From positions 136,623 through 200,622 of the forward strand of contig MNCI01018185.1 of NCBI GenBank assembly GCA_015680685.1: a DNA stretch of 64,000 nt, read 5' to 3'. Position numbers and translations under genes: made by a program. The notes beneath the pieces are model-generated. The model was not told the origin of the DNA. It saw nothing but the letters and a program-made list of their open reading frames with translations, and did not search any database. Of the stretch, positions 20,569 to 31,683 are shown in pieces; within the stretch, counting starts at the first letter, position 1; each line of letters opens with the position of its first letter. The stretch is from Gnetum montanum (taxonomy: Eukaryota > Streptophyta > Gnetopsida > Gnetales > Gnetaceae).

Positions 20569-20993
20569 GCAACCTAGAACATTGGTATTCTCAATAACAA
20601 GACCTTTGAAATTACTAACACTATGAAAAGACAAAGAATTTTCATTGCCTACCTCTAAGAAACAAGATGGAAAGGGGAGAAAGTGAAAGCTTTAGGTCAA
20701 GGTTGCAAACTCTTCTATTCAGAAAAAGAAAATCATTGAAATGGAGTGGATATCATCATTGATCAATCTGTCAAAGATAAAATAGTATAAATATATCACC
20801 ATAGTAATTGAATTATGAACATCAAACTTGTTCTTGGAAATGAAATCATCAATTTCATTAGCATATATGCTTCCAAAATTATCCTAGAAAATTTGAGTAA
20901 GTAGATTTTTTAGATTCCATGGATCAAGTGTTTCAAGAAATTTCCTAGAAAGCAAGCATATTCATTGGAGGAGGTTTTAATGATCATGTTGGA
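20569..20993 (+). pseudogene. LINE endonuclease-like fragment, second copy
   Basis: This ~425-bp segment begins GCAACCTAGAACATTGG, like 8333, and stays alignable to GATCATGTTGGA with several percent substitutions and a short insertion. It is the right flank of E2. It supports GCAAC as E2's target duplication, because the uninterrupted site exists at 8333-8337. Confidence 0.6.
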
Positions 20994-21889
20994 TATATGA
21001 AAATGGGATATGGTACGTGTCTTAACTTAGAAATTTTCATAAATTTAAATATTTAACTTAATGCATATAATTAATTCTTTAATGTTGTCACATGTGTTTC
21101 AATAAATTATCTTATTGTTGTTGTTGTTAGTTTCTGACATAAGTTAATGTAATATACTTGGTAGGTTACTTTGTTAAAATTTTGTATCCTTTATTTTACT
21201 GCTATTAGAGCTCAATCATAGATCTACAAAATCTTTTATGATTAAATTTTAAAATCCAACTACCTAAGAAAATTTTTCTTTTTATCAATTATTATGCCTT
21301 TATAAATATTTTGCTATGCATATTTTATTCTTTATGCACATTTAATTATGTATACTAAATCTTTATTATGCACATTCAATTATGCATATGTATACTTTAT
21401 TATGCACATTTCATTATGCAAATTTTATTTTATTATGCACATGTGATTATACATTACTCTTNAGCCATGATAAGTAGTTCCTAGATAAGATTTTAGCATA
21501 AGATTTAATAGAGCACTTGATAAGCACATTGTAGGTTCAAATAGAATTTGATTTGGAGTCCTAGTATGCATGTTATGAGAGGTTGAATACTAAGGGTATT
21601 ACTAAAGCTATCCTTTCAATGATAGGTGTAGCTTAACTATTGAGGATGTTATTAGTGAGACTATTACCAAGACCCAGCCATGAGTGACTTCTAGCTATAA
21701 TAATCAAAATCGTAGAAGAATAACAAAAGATCAAAAAGCGTAAAGGAAGAATAAAAAGTCCACAAAAATATAAGGAAACTTCATAAAAAAAATATAAAAT
21801 AATTTCTCTTGTGTTGGTAGAGATCCCATAATCTTCTTAGCATCTCCCTTTTCTACCTAATGCTCTCAATTTGCCTTTACTTTACTTAA
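20994..21889. other. AT-rich region with a tandem repeat
   Basis: No gene recognised. It contains the 34-bp tandem repeat described separately and a single N at 21462. The stretch 21463-21889 may be the upstream part of the RTE element but shows no clear motif. Confidence 0.4.
21325..21458. repeat. 34-bp AT-rich tandem repeat
   Basis: ATGCACAT occurs at about 21334, 21368, 21402 and 21434. The units read roughly TTATTATGCACATTTAATTA with TATGTATAC between. About four diverged copies are present. Confidence 0.65.
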
Positions 21890-22802
21890 TCCATCGTACC
21901 TAAAATCCTTCTACAAGCTACAACAAGGAAAACAAATCCCAAAGGAGACAGTGGTAGAGTGATGAAGTGCAACATGCTATCCAAAATAAGAAAAAATGCT
22001 TTAAGGAATGGTAGTAAAGTAGCAGCCAAGAAATCACTCTAATATAAAAATGTGCCAAAAAAGGAGACAACTGTAATAGTAACCAAAGCCAAACATAGGA
22101 CCTTGGATAGATTTTATGAGAAATTAGGAACAAAGGAAGGAGAAAAATCTATTTATAAATTGTCAAAAATCATAAATAAGAAGTGTAAGGATAATGATAA
22201 TGTAAAATGCATCAAGAAAGCAGATGGAATAATTTTAGTAAAAGATAATAAAATTTTGGATAGGTGGAAAAATTATTTTTAATAATTATTAAATGAAGAA
22301 TCCCAAAGAAAAAACATCGAAGAAGAAGAACCAAATTTTGGTTTTATTAATGAGCTTTCTTTTACTAAGGTAAAGATAACCTTATCAAAGATGAAAAATG
22401 AAAAAGATGTTGGAATAGATAATATTTTTATAGAAGTTTTGAAAGCATTGGAAGATACAAGAGTTTCTTGGTTGAAAAAATTATTTAAAAAAAATTAAAG
22501 AATATAAAAATTTCCAATAATTGAAGAAAAAGCTTTGTTATTCAAATTTACAAAGTTAAAAAAACATACAAAGTTGTGCAAACTATAGAGGGCTTGAGCT
22601 AATAAGGCATACTATGAAATGTTCGAAGAGATTTATCAAGCCTGGTCTTAAACTTGAATCAACAATATCAAAAAATTAATGTGGATTTATGCTAGGAAGA
22701 TCAAATATAGAGGCTAATTTTTTGATGTCACCATTGATGTAGAAATTTAGAAAACACAGAGAAAATCTATATGTAATCTTCATTGACATGGAAAAAGCAT
22801 AC
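21890..22802 (+). pseudogene. RTE-type LINE: region before RT and RT start
   Basis: Translation gives blocks in the order known for plant RTE-clade LINEs: a linker with KTLDRFYEKLGTKEGEK-like residues (from RTLDRFYEKLGTKEGEK, about 22100), IYKLSKI, VKCIKKADG, ILDRWKNYF (to 22282), then LSKMKNEKDVGID, NYRGLELI and FIDMEKAY. The last block is RT motif A, and E4's 3' LTR cuts it off one codon before the catalytic aspartate context ends. Several stops and a frame change make it inactive. The best open run is 22052-22282. Confidence 0.78.
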
Positions 22803-23580
22803 TGATGAGTGGTGAGGTACCCCTACACTCAACAATACGAATACGAGTGTTTCACACAAGATTCGATCGAACTCTGCTGACAAACTAGTTGTGGTATCAA
22901 GACAGTTATTCTTAGGTCGTAGTTCGTTATCTTCCCATCTAGACTAGTGTTAACTTTGTCACGTATGGTTTAGTCCAGAATGAGGTGTATGATGTGTTTC
23001 TATGCTAATGCTACTCCTGAAGGCAATGGAAGATAATATTAACTAAGATAAGAGAGAAGGGTGAGACAGAATCTAAGCTAGCCTAAGTGCGATAAGCATC
23101 TATTCCTCGATCATCTATACACATCTTGGACTTCATGCATGACTACCATTGTGATTACCAAGTGCAGATCCTAGGTAGGCTACTAGGTTACCAAGTAGTC
23201 ACACTTAAATGCTCGTAATCAAGTCATACTCATTCCACGTTTAATAGGAGTTTAGGACAAGAAGGTATTAACTAAGAAAGTAGTAAATAATAATTAATTA
23301 AATAATTAAGCTAAGTGAATACTGCAATGATGAAGTAATCTCGATCTTTATTTCTAGTCATGTGCATGTCCAAGTACATCACACTCGAATAAGGATGCCA
23401 TACAATTACAATCACCACACTATGGGCATACACTGGGAGGAAAAGGGTTGAGAGGAAAAATGAAAACTAAAACCAAAACTAACTCTAAAACTAACTAACT
23501 AATATTGGAACTACCTACGTCTTATTTATAGATGAGGAGACATGCTGCGATATGACGATGAACAAAATTGCAACTCATCA
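22803..23580 (-). repeat. 3' LTR of E4
   Basis: On the minus strand it starts TGATGAGTTGCAATTTTG at 23580 and ends CACTCATCA at 22803. The TATA box is at 23523-23530. U3 is very short, and the GATATC array has shrunk to a single near-match. Length is 778 bp. The CTAGGATCTGCACTTGG block matches E0 and E5. Confidence 0.87.
23523..23530 (-). promoter_or_regulatory. TATA box of E4 LTR
   Basis: TATAAATA on the minus strand, in the context CTATAAATAAGACG. Confidence 0.6.
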
Positions 23581-23593
23581 TACCCCCACGATT
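23581..23593 (-). other. 3' polypurine tract of E4
   Basis: Minus strand AATCGTGGGGGTA next to the LTR start. Confidence 0.8.
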
Positions 23594-23760
23594 GAGTGAA
23601 AACTCGTCCTCAAGTTACAGTGAGAACAAGCTCCATTGATTACATGGTGGATAGGTACGGGATTATTGGATGGAAAAAATGGATTTATGCTACAGTGTGG
23701 AATCAAACAAAATAGAGACACAACACAAAGAATGTGTTACAGCTAAAAAATTGGTGGAAC

Positions 23761-26005
23761 TCATGTAGTTCCTGGTGGCAGTGGCTCCTCCATAGGTGCT
23801 TTCCCATTGTCTTGTGCTCTAGGTCTTAGGGCTTGATGGCATTAAATTATGGCCTAGAGTTTCTCCTCTTCGGTCTAGGGATCTTGTGCCATCCATGCTA
23901 ATGTTCCGATGTTTGATGGATTCAACACCTCCCATGGATAGAGTAGTTGTGAAAACATTTAATTTGCCTTAACATACTAGGCCGCAAATACCCGTCATTC
24001 CTTCTCGTAGGCTCTAGCTTTGTCTCTGTATTCTTGAAAATTCACAAGCCATCAAGCCAAATCTGTTGCAACACCATTTTATCCTTGGTAGCTTGCTTTC
24101 ACCACCTGAAGTTTAGAATTTGCAATCTCCAGTTTTTGCAACATCTTCTTATGTTCTGCAAATTTCGTTTCATATTTGATGTGGGTGGTAGCTACCTGTT
24201 GCTCAAGCTTTGTTCTCGGGTGCCCTGCTATTAACATGGCAAGGTTGGCATACCGCAAGTTTTCCAACTCCATGTATTCTAAAAGATCTTGAATCTACAA
24301 GTCCTGATTCTTAACTTCNTAGTTCTTTTGATAGCTAACTTTTAAAGGATTGCACATACCTCCTCCATTGAGAGAGTTCGATTCTCCCTAGATAAACGGC
24401 TCATCTCTTAGTTGACCTGGATGAATTTTTCTTGTAACTGATGGAAATGTTCTTCAAGAACATTCTTTTACTTCTCCACAGTGGTCAACCAAAAGTTGTT
24501 AGTAACAAGCTACCTATTTTCCTCCTATAAGGCCTTGAGTATCTTGATATGCACATGAGTTTGCACCTATGTTGTAGAGGCATCCCAAACAGCCTTCTCT
24601 TTTTCCTCTGTCACCTTCTTATTGTCTATTAGTAGTTTTGTTAGTTGCTCAATTTTGAAGTTGTCTAGCTGGTCTATGGGAACAAATTGCGAAGTGTCTC
24701 ACTGTGCTGCTTAAAGGGTCACAAACTTTTCTTGTAATTTCTGCACCTCTACCTCAGCATGCTCAGCCCTCACTTCTATTAATACTAGCTTCCCCTTAGT
24801 GGAAATGAGGTATGATTCAATTGGTGTAACATCTTAAGGGATTTCAAACAAATATGTCATTATTTTTCCTATTTGTAGCAATCGATCAAGCGCATCCTCA
24901 TGTTCCATAGGAGTCATTAAGGTTCTGGCCAAAGTTTGAGCATCCTATGCTCCTGTGAGATCTGCTGGTGGCATAATAGGTACAATGAATGATTCTTTAA
25001 TGTGGTCTGTGACCACTTCTACAACTCCTGTGGCATCCTGGTGTTGCATGACCACCATAGTGGCCCCTTCACCAGTTTCTAATTATACTTGGAAAGATGC
25101 CACGTTTCTTGAGATCTGTTATGACCAAGTACTTTCCTCTCCTCCTGCATGAATAGACACTTCACCTCTTGCACAATCTAAAGAAACTACTGGTTGTATG
25201 GCATCATCAATGACATGGAAGAGATTTGTCTCATCACAACTTCCCCAACTGACTATCTCAACGATGGCCCTAAGATGCCTCATCGATAGTTTGTAATCTT
25301 GTGATGCTGGTGGTTGATCCCAGTTTGTGCTAGGCCCTGCTTCCTATTGTTGGTTGGGTCCTATACTTGGAATTTGGCTAGGTCTTGCAAGTTGAGTTGC
25401 AATTGGTCTAGCCATCTATTCTTCTTCTTGTTTTGGTCCCAGCGTCTCACCAATGATTTTCCTTGCAGCTAGTGGCTTTAACAGTTCAGCATATGTAGCA
25501 TTTTGAGCTTTTTGAAGAACACCATTAGTGTATCACCTAATACTAGCATGTTGACATAGCTTCCTGATAAGGCAAGGGAAGGGCAACACCATCTTTCCTA
25601 TCTTCCATTCCTCGAACCACCTTAGGATCTTTGTCAAATATAGATGAGGCAGGTTAGCATTAATCTTTTCCATCAGCACTGCACATCCTCTTGCCACATA
25701 TGTTGAGATTCTTTTTAAGTCCTTTGTGGGGAAGAGGTGATACATTTCAATTTTGAAATAGATTCCCTCTTCAATCATTAACTCTCTAAATGTCTTATCC
25801 CTACCATATGCCCTTTTCAACCAAACTTGTCACACATTGGGGCTTGAATGGATAGACAACTGAGCAACCTTGGGCCCTGTATTCAGAAGGTTTAATACTT
25901 CTAAAATGACCTACATAGAGAAATCAACTTTCACACCATAAATATTAACGGTGGTGCCTTGTTCTCTATTGTGCCAGAATTAGTATGTCTCCCCTAGGTA
26001 CCAGG
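23761..26005 (-). pseudogene. E4 ORF3, main part
   Basis: With its N-terminal piece (32996-32629), this gives an ORF of about 2.6 kb (~870 codons), the third ORF of Athila-type elements. Shortly after the E5 insertion site a segment (25820-25533) holds ISTYVARGCAVLMEKINAN and LPFPCLIRKLCQHASI. That pattern resembles the putative plant transposon protein domain found in Athila third ORFs. A coiled-coil-like segment (24273-24079) has TKLEQQVATTHIKYETKFAE. The end is KAPMEEPLPPGTT with a stop at 23761-23763. I see no signal peptide or membrane span, so an envelope role is not supported. Stops, a frame change and an N at 24319 break it. Confidence 0.7.
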
Positions 26006-26954
26006 TGATGGGACGTGATATCACATGGGCTGCGATATCATGTATGCGATATCGCGTCCGTTGTGATATCGCATCTCTCGCGATATCGCATATGTGATAT
26101 TGCATCTTCCTTTGAGATATCACGTATGCGATATCGCAGTTCATCACAATGTCTATAACTAAGAGGCGGCTCTCCCTTATTTATCATCCTACTTTAGATT
26201 GTAGCAAAACTCTAGCAGTTTGATCCCTCCAGAGTTAGATTACTTTCCAGTGTCTGCCTGCAGTGTGGTGAATGTAATTGTATGACATTGTTTATTCGAG
26301 TGTGACGTACTTGGACATGCACATGACCGGTGATAAAGATCGAGGTTACTTCATCATTGTAGCATTCACTATGTTATTTATTTGTTTGTTTATTTATTTA
26401 ATGTTATTTACTATTTTCTCTCTCACCCTTAAACTCCTAGAACGTGGAACAAGTACAACTTGATTATGAGCATTTAAGTGTGACTACTTGGTATCCCAGT
26501 GGCATACCTAGGATCTACACTTGGTAATCCTAGCGGCGTACCTAGGATCTACACTTGGTAATCCCAGTGGTGTACCTAGGATCTACACTTGGTAATCCCA
26601 GTGGTAGTTGTGCACGAGGTCCAAGATGTGTACAAATGATCAAGGAATTGGTTTCTCGTTGCACTTAGGCTAGATTATATTTTCTTACCTTTTTCTCCTA
26701 GCTTAGCTTAGTTAATATTATTTTCCATTGCCTTCAGGAGTAGCATTAGAACTAGGAACATATCATACATCTCACTCTAGACTAAACCATACGTGAAAAA
26801 TATAAACACTAGTCTAGGTGGGAAGATAGTGGACTGCAACCTAAGGTTAACAATCTAGGTGCCACAACTAGTCTATCTGAAGAGTTTGATTGAATTGTGC
26901 ATGAAAATGCTCATATTCGTATGGTTGAGCGTAGGGTTATCTTGCCACTCATCA
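26006..26954 (+). repeat. 5' LTR of E5
   Basis: It runs from TGATGGGACGTGATATCAC to CACTCATCA, 949 bp. Seven GATATC palindromes fall in the first ~135 bp. The TATA box has mutated to TATAACTA at 26154. Three copies of a 34-bp unit lie at about 26507-26608. Confidence 0.9.
26507..26608 (+). repeat. 34-bp tandem repeat in E5 5' LTR
   Basis: CCTAGGATCTACACTTGG starts at 26507, 26541 and 26575. The 3' LTR has the same three-copy array near 32173-32275, so it predates integration. Confidence 0.75.
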
Positions 26955-26974
26955 TTGGTGTCGTTGCTGGGGAC
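26955..26974 (+). other. Primer binding site of E5
   Basis: TTGGTGTCGTTGCTGGGGAC is the best preserved PBS in the window. It matches the complement of the plant tRNA-Asp 3' end (TGGCGCCGTTGCCGGGGA), mostly with C-to-T changes. Confidence 0.85.
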
Positions 26975-27098
26975 GATGCTAGTTATCTAGATTAGCTATA
27001 TCATACAAGGTTGTTGTAAAGGAATTAATGACATATCTTTTAGAAAAATGAATTAATTATAAAAATTCACATACGAATTCACATACCATTTCACAATC

Positions 27099-29070
27099 AT
27101 GCCTCTCCTACAAGACTACAATAATGCCACACTTAGTGAGGAAATTCATTGAAGAATCGATGAATTATATGATAATGAAGATTGGAGTACGCAATCTGAG
27201 GTGGGGGATTCTTATAAACATGAACGAAAGCAACGTCATCCCAACACACAAAAGCATAACTTACCCAATGACGATGAACCCCCATTGGCTGCTACAAGCC
27301 TAATGTAAATACAAGAGGCTGTTCGAATCTCACGTAGGCATCGTAAAGAGAGCTGACTACCTAGACTTGATTTAAACAACTTTCCTACATTTTCAAGAGG
27401 CTATGACTTAGATCTGCATCAACATTTGCAAGCCTTTTACAATGCCTGCACATGGAATAACATTGATAGCAAGTGGCAAAAACTTAAGCTCTTTCCTATG
27501 ACACTCATTGGCCAAGAAAAGGTATGGTATAGATCATTAAAACAAAATTCAATATGACGTTGGTCAACAATGGTAGAAGTCTTTAATGAAAAATATCAAA
27601 CCTACGCAAGAGTATCAGCCTTGAGGAAACAAATCCAAGGATCGAAACAAACATAACATGGACCCTTGGACATGGCCTTAGAAAGATATTACGCATTGTT
27701 AAACAACTATCCAGGCCATGGGTTTTTCGAGGAAAGGCTAATGTACCATATCATTGATGGGCTATGTAATGAAACAAGAGAGACCTTAGGAATATATGCC
27801 CAAGGTCAACTATACAAACTACGAACCCATCAAATCCAAGAGCTTATTGAGAGGGTAGAAAAAGAAGAAGGAGAAATGGCTAGATGGGAGAATGTTGGAA
27901 AACATCAACGGGACCAAAATATCAACTTAACAAAGGTCCATGATCATACAAAGGAGAAATCAACAAATCTCAAGGTGGAAACATCCTCTTTGCCAATACA
28001 ACAATTGTTAGAAGAAGCCAAGGCAAAGATAAAAAAGATATTGGAATGGATGTATCAAAAGTGTGGAGAATATATCAACATTATTGAAGATAGAGTTTTG
28101 ACAACCCAAGAAGAAAGAAAAAGCATTAGACATTCAGAAAGAAAGAATAAAGGGAATAAGTGCTCAACTTCCAATCCTACATATGAATGCAACATATGCC
28201 TATACAATCATCCCAAAGGCTAATGCCCAATATTGTTACATCTACATGAGCATTGGGGAAACACGTTACATCTAGAGTTTATACAGAGATACTGTGTTAG
28301 ACCATAGTGGCAACCATCCCAGTCATGGGGGAGACCACCCTTAGACTGGAGGCACCCTTCATATTTTCCGAATCCAAACATTTATCGCGTTCAACATCAT
28401 GTTTCTCCATTTGGGCTACCATACTCTATCTCACCACAATACTATCAGCCCATACCTCCAACACAACTGCCACCTTGTACATCTTATATTCCTCCTAACT
28501 TTAAACATTCTCATCCTTTCCCTCCTTTCACAATGCCACCAATTGTTCCTAAGGTGTTTGTGCCACAGCAACAAACCACAAACAACACTTGTGCTACTAC
28601 CAACAACAGTGAGAAACCTTAGAAACATCAAAAGTGCCCCTTCTTGACACAGCGGTAAGAAGGGACAACATAATTCAGAGGCCACTGCACCTTCCAACTT
28701 AGCACAAGTCCCACACTGTGGTGCACCCTTACCTTCAAACCCAATGCCTCATGTAGCTATATTAGGACCACCATCAAGCACTCCAACAACCACACGGCCC
28801 AATGAACACAACCATGGGAGGCATCATCAAAATCCTTGCATACCATCAAACGGTCACAAACATCATAGTGGGTCAACTCGTTATCTACGAACTACATCAT
28901 ATAAAGTGCCCCACTATGCCTATTACAATCAAGTGTGTGAACCCCGAGGGGATAAGTATAGACCAGTCCCAATACTTCCAACATGCAAGGATCCTGATTT
29001 TCCATTTATTAATTCTTACCATACTCAACGCTTAGTTATGGGGGATATCCCCCATTTCAATGACAAGTAG
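27099..29070 (+). pseudogene. gag: E5 gag with long proline-rich tail
   Basis: The ATG at 27099 starts a frame that runs, with stops, to about 28640. It lacks the S/H-rich N-terminal module of E3. The core has LDLNNFPTFSRGYDLDL, RWSTMVEVFNEKY and ETRETLGIYAQGQLYKLR; the best open part is 27666-28223. A zinc knuckle CNICLYNHPKG is at about 28190. A P/Q/Y-rich tail follows, and after a frame shift near 28650-28680 an open segment ends in VCEPRGDKYRPVPILPTC and VMGDIPHFNDK (stop at 29070). The final motif is the end of pol in full elements, so gag is joined directly to it. Confidence 0.78.
29031..29047 (+). other. PPT-like motif at the ORF end of E5
   Basis: CTTAGTTATGGGGGATA is the counterpart of the pol-end motif in E3. 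Confidence 0.5.
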
Positions 29071-30057
29071 GATTAATAAATATTTTTCATTTTCTTTAAT
29101 TTTTCAAATTTTTCTTTTCCGGTTTTTCATTTTTCAACTTTTTGTTTTATCTTTTTATCTTTTTGTGTTTTTTTTATTTTCACGCTTTTGTAAGTAATCT
29201 CATCTACGAATAAAACACTCATGTGGATTGTTGGTTGAGGTGTGTTTTATGTTATTAAGTCATGAGTAATCAATTATTTGGAATAGTGAGCCCATTACAC
29301 CCACTCATCCACTCTACAAATAAGAGGGTCTGTTTAGGGGTATAGTGATATTCTTGACATTTCAAAAACTTAAAATTAATTTTGTGTTCATTGTACCTAG
29401 AATGAAGAAGGATGGACCAAGAAGGAATGATTAGAGTATGACATCAAGGGGACTTGTGGATTCTCTTTGGTGACGTCTGTGGGAGTTATCATGCAATGTG
29501 GTCGTACTAAGATCCTTGTAGATCTAATAAAAATGGGAGTAAGAGTAATCAAAAGGGCACTCGAAAATCAAAGGTTGTTCTAGAAGGTCCCACTGGGAAG
29601 ACATGCACCCATGCTTGAAGGTTGGCGGCTTCTCTAGATCCAGTAAAGTGGAAAAGAAAAAAAACAAGAGAAAAAGAAAAGAAAACAAAGTGCCATAAAA
29701 CAAAAATTACTCCTCCCTTGAACTAAATGCCAAGTGATCGTACGCCTTGTTGTTATGCTACTCTCATAGTTGTTCATCACGGGATGAAACAATGCGATGT
29801 CACTGATTAGAAGGATGGACTTGGTCCTAATCTTGGAACAATAGGTTAATGACACCTTAATCATGCTTTACACACAGGATTCATTGTGCCCTGGGTTAGT
29901 TACCTCATGTCCCAATCTCTACGATCCCTTTCTATAGTTCATCTCATCTCACTATTCGTGTAATTGTAGCTCGTGTTCCGTGTAGCATAGAATTTTCATC
30001 TCATTCCGGTGATAATTACATGTGTGTGTTCTATGGAGTTAGTGTGGATTACATCTA
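29071..30057 (+). other. E5 untranslated region, first part
   Basis: No supported ORF. It starts with a T-rich tract. Its whole length is collinear with the antisense region 33960-34920 of E4, for example around GTGGTCGTACTAAGATCCTTG and GGCACTCGAAAATC. Confidence 0.55.
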
Positions 30058-30140
30058 ACCCTTATAGTGCCCACAAACACTTTAAGTGTGGTTACACAAG
30101 GGCATTATAGGTTGGAACCTGCTTTGGGGAGGACCCACTT
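30058..30140 (+). other. Conserved hairpin-plus-island element of E5
   Basis: CCTTATAGTGCCC can pair with GGGCATTATAGG, enclosing the small palindrome CACTTTAAGTG. The island CCTGCTTTGGGGAGGACCC follows at 30118-30136. The whole is repeated in E4 with base changes. Confidence 0.65.
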
Positions 30141-30602
30141 GTGTAATCTTCGCTTATGACATAGCTCACACACACCATTTCTTGCCCTTAGCATATTTCC
30201 AACAATTTTATTTCCCTTATTACCATCACATAGCCTTTTTCTCTACCATCCAAGATCCTTATTGATAAATTGCATACCATCATAATTTTCGTGCCTTTGG
30301 AACTAGTTGAATTACACTAGAACCCTTTAACAATCGTCCAGATGTCCTTAGTTTATATCATTTAATTTCAACAACATATTAAAAATTCGGTACATTCTCT
30401 AAGTGCCCTAAATTTGATGAAAATATATATACATGACCTCCCAGCAACACTTATTATCATTTTCCGCTATTCACATGGGGGATTTTTTCAATTTTTTTCT
30501 CTACAACTTGTGATTGTGAGACCCTTGCTTTTATACCTATATCTCGCTCGTTGGTGCTCCGATTTTCATTTCATCTGAACCTACTTGACCCCGGAGTGTT
30601 CA

Positions 30603-30622
30603 GCTTAGTCATGGGAGAGGGG
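30603..30622 (+). other. Middle PPT-like motif of E5
   Basis: GCTTAGTCATGGGAGAGGGG matches the middle motif of E3 and E2. The E4 counterpart is near 33280 on the minus strand. Confidence 0.45.
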
Positions 30623-30895
30623 CACATGCCGAATAATATTGCATAAATTTTTTGAAATTCATCATCACCCAAAGGACATCTTTAAGGGTAATTAGTTCTA
30701 AAATTAAGAATAAAATGTGTCAAAAACAATTTCATCCCCTTAGCTATAGAAGAAAATTAAATTTGAAGACCACCTAAGCAAAGAGGACTCAACAGTATAA
30801 TCTTTTGGGGATATGTTCTTCCAATAATTAAAATCACAGAGAAATAAAGTAAATCTATTAAGGCAAGAAATAAGGTATAACTTAACTTTGGTAAC

Positions 30896-30929
30896 AACCT
30901 TACTAATAATTTGTCATGTGTGATTGCAG
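30896..30929 (+). promoter_or_regulatory. Predicted 3' splice site before E5 ORF3
   Basis: A branch-site-like TTACTAATAAT (about 30898) is followed by TGTGTGATTGCAG and then ATGGCCCC. E4 has TTACTAACAC and TGATTGTAG at the same place. Confidence 0.6.
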
Positions 30930-31526
30930 ATGGCCCCAAAATGCCGACAATAGGAAGGTCCTGCTCAAGGTGCAATCAAACGATCTCGGAGAGGTGGAAG
31001 ATAAGATCGTTCCGGACAACATGCAGAATAGGAGGAACAATCATTCAGAGTTCATCAAGAAGATCCTCCTACCGTACGGTCAGGGCAAGAAGAAGTAGGA
31101 GATACCCTCTCTGAAAGCGATGCCTGGTACTTAGGGGAAACGTACCCATTTTGGGACAACCAAGAAGAAGGCACCATAGTTAACATTTGTGGCGTGATTA
31201 TTGATTTCTCTATTCAAGCCATCTCGAAAGTATTAAACCTTCCAAATACAAGGCCAAAGGTTGCTCAAAACTAGCTAGACACTTTTAGAACTGAGCAACT
31301 TAATAAACTGTTGATAGAGAATAAAAGGATGGCAAAAGAAAAAGAGAAGGCTGACTAGGATGCCTCTATGAGACAAGTGCAAACTTACATGCACACCAAG
31401 GTACTCAAGGCCTTACAAAAGGAGAAACTCCAAGCCATATTTCAATTCCATCAAATCCCAAGACCTGGAGTCCAAGAAAAGGAAAAGACACCTATGGAGG
31501 ATCCACTGCCAGTGAGAACTACATGA
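30930..31526 (+). pseudogene. E5 ORF3, internally deleted
   Basis: One frame of 199 codons runs from the ATG after the acceptor to the TGA at 31524-31526, interrupted by about five stops. It opens MAPKCRQ-stop-EGPAQG, like E4 (MAPTRGQ-stop-EGPAQG). It continues through AWYLGETYPFWDNQEEG and VIIDFSIQAISKVLNLPN, which resembles the start of the putative plant transposon protein domain. It then jumps to a charged, coiled-coil-like segment and the common end TPMEDPLPVRTT. About 2 kb of the E4 version is missing without loss of frame. Confidence 0.75.
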
Positions 31527-31670
31527 GTTCCAAATTCTTGTAGCTGTAGCATTTTTCTGTGCTGTGTCTTCCCACACTGTGGCATCATTTCATTTTTTGT
31601 TTTTCCCCATCTAATAATCCCATACCTATCAACTGTGTAATCATTGTAACTCAAGGATGAGTTTTTATTT

Positions 31671-31683
31671 AGTCGTGGGGGTA
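31671..31683 (+). other. 3' polypurine tract of E5
   Basis: AGTCGTGGGGGTA next to the 3' LTR. Confidence 0.8.

Noticed and set aside
23761-26005. ORF3 of E4 as a retroviral envelope protein
   Set aside because: I see no signal peptide, fusion peptide or membrane span. The recognisable part resembles the plant transposon protein domain, so I do not call it env.
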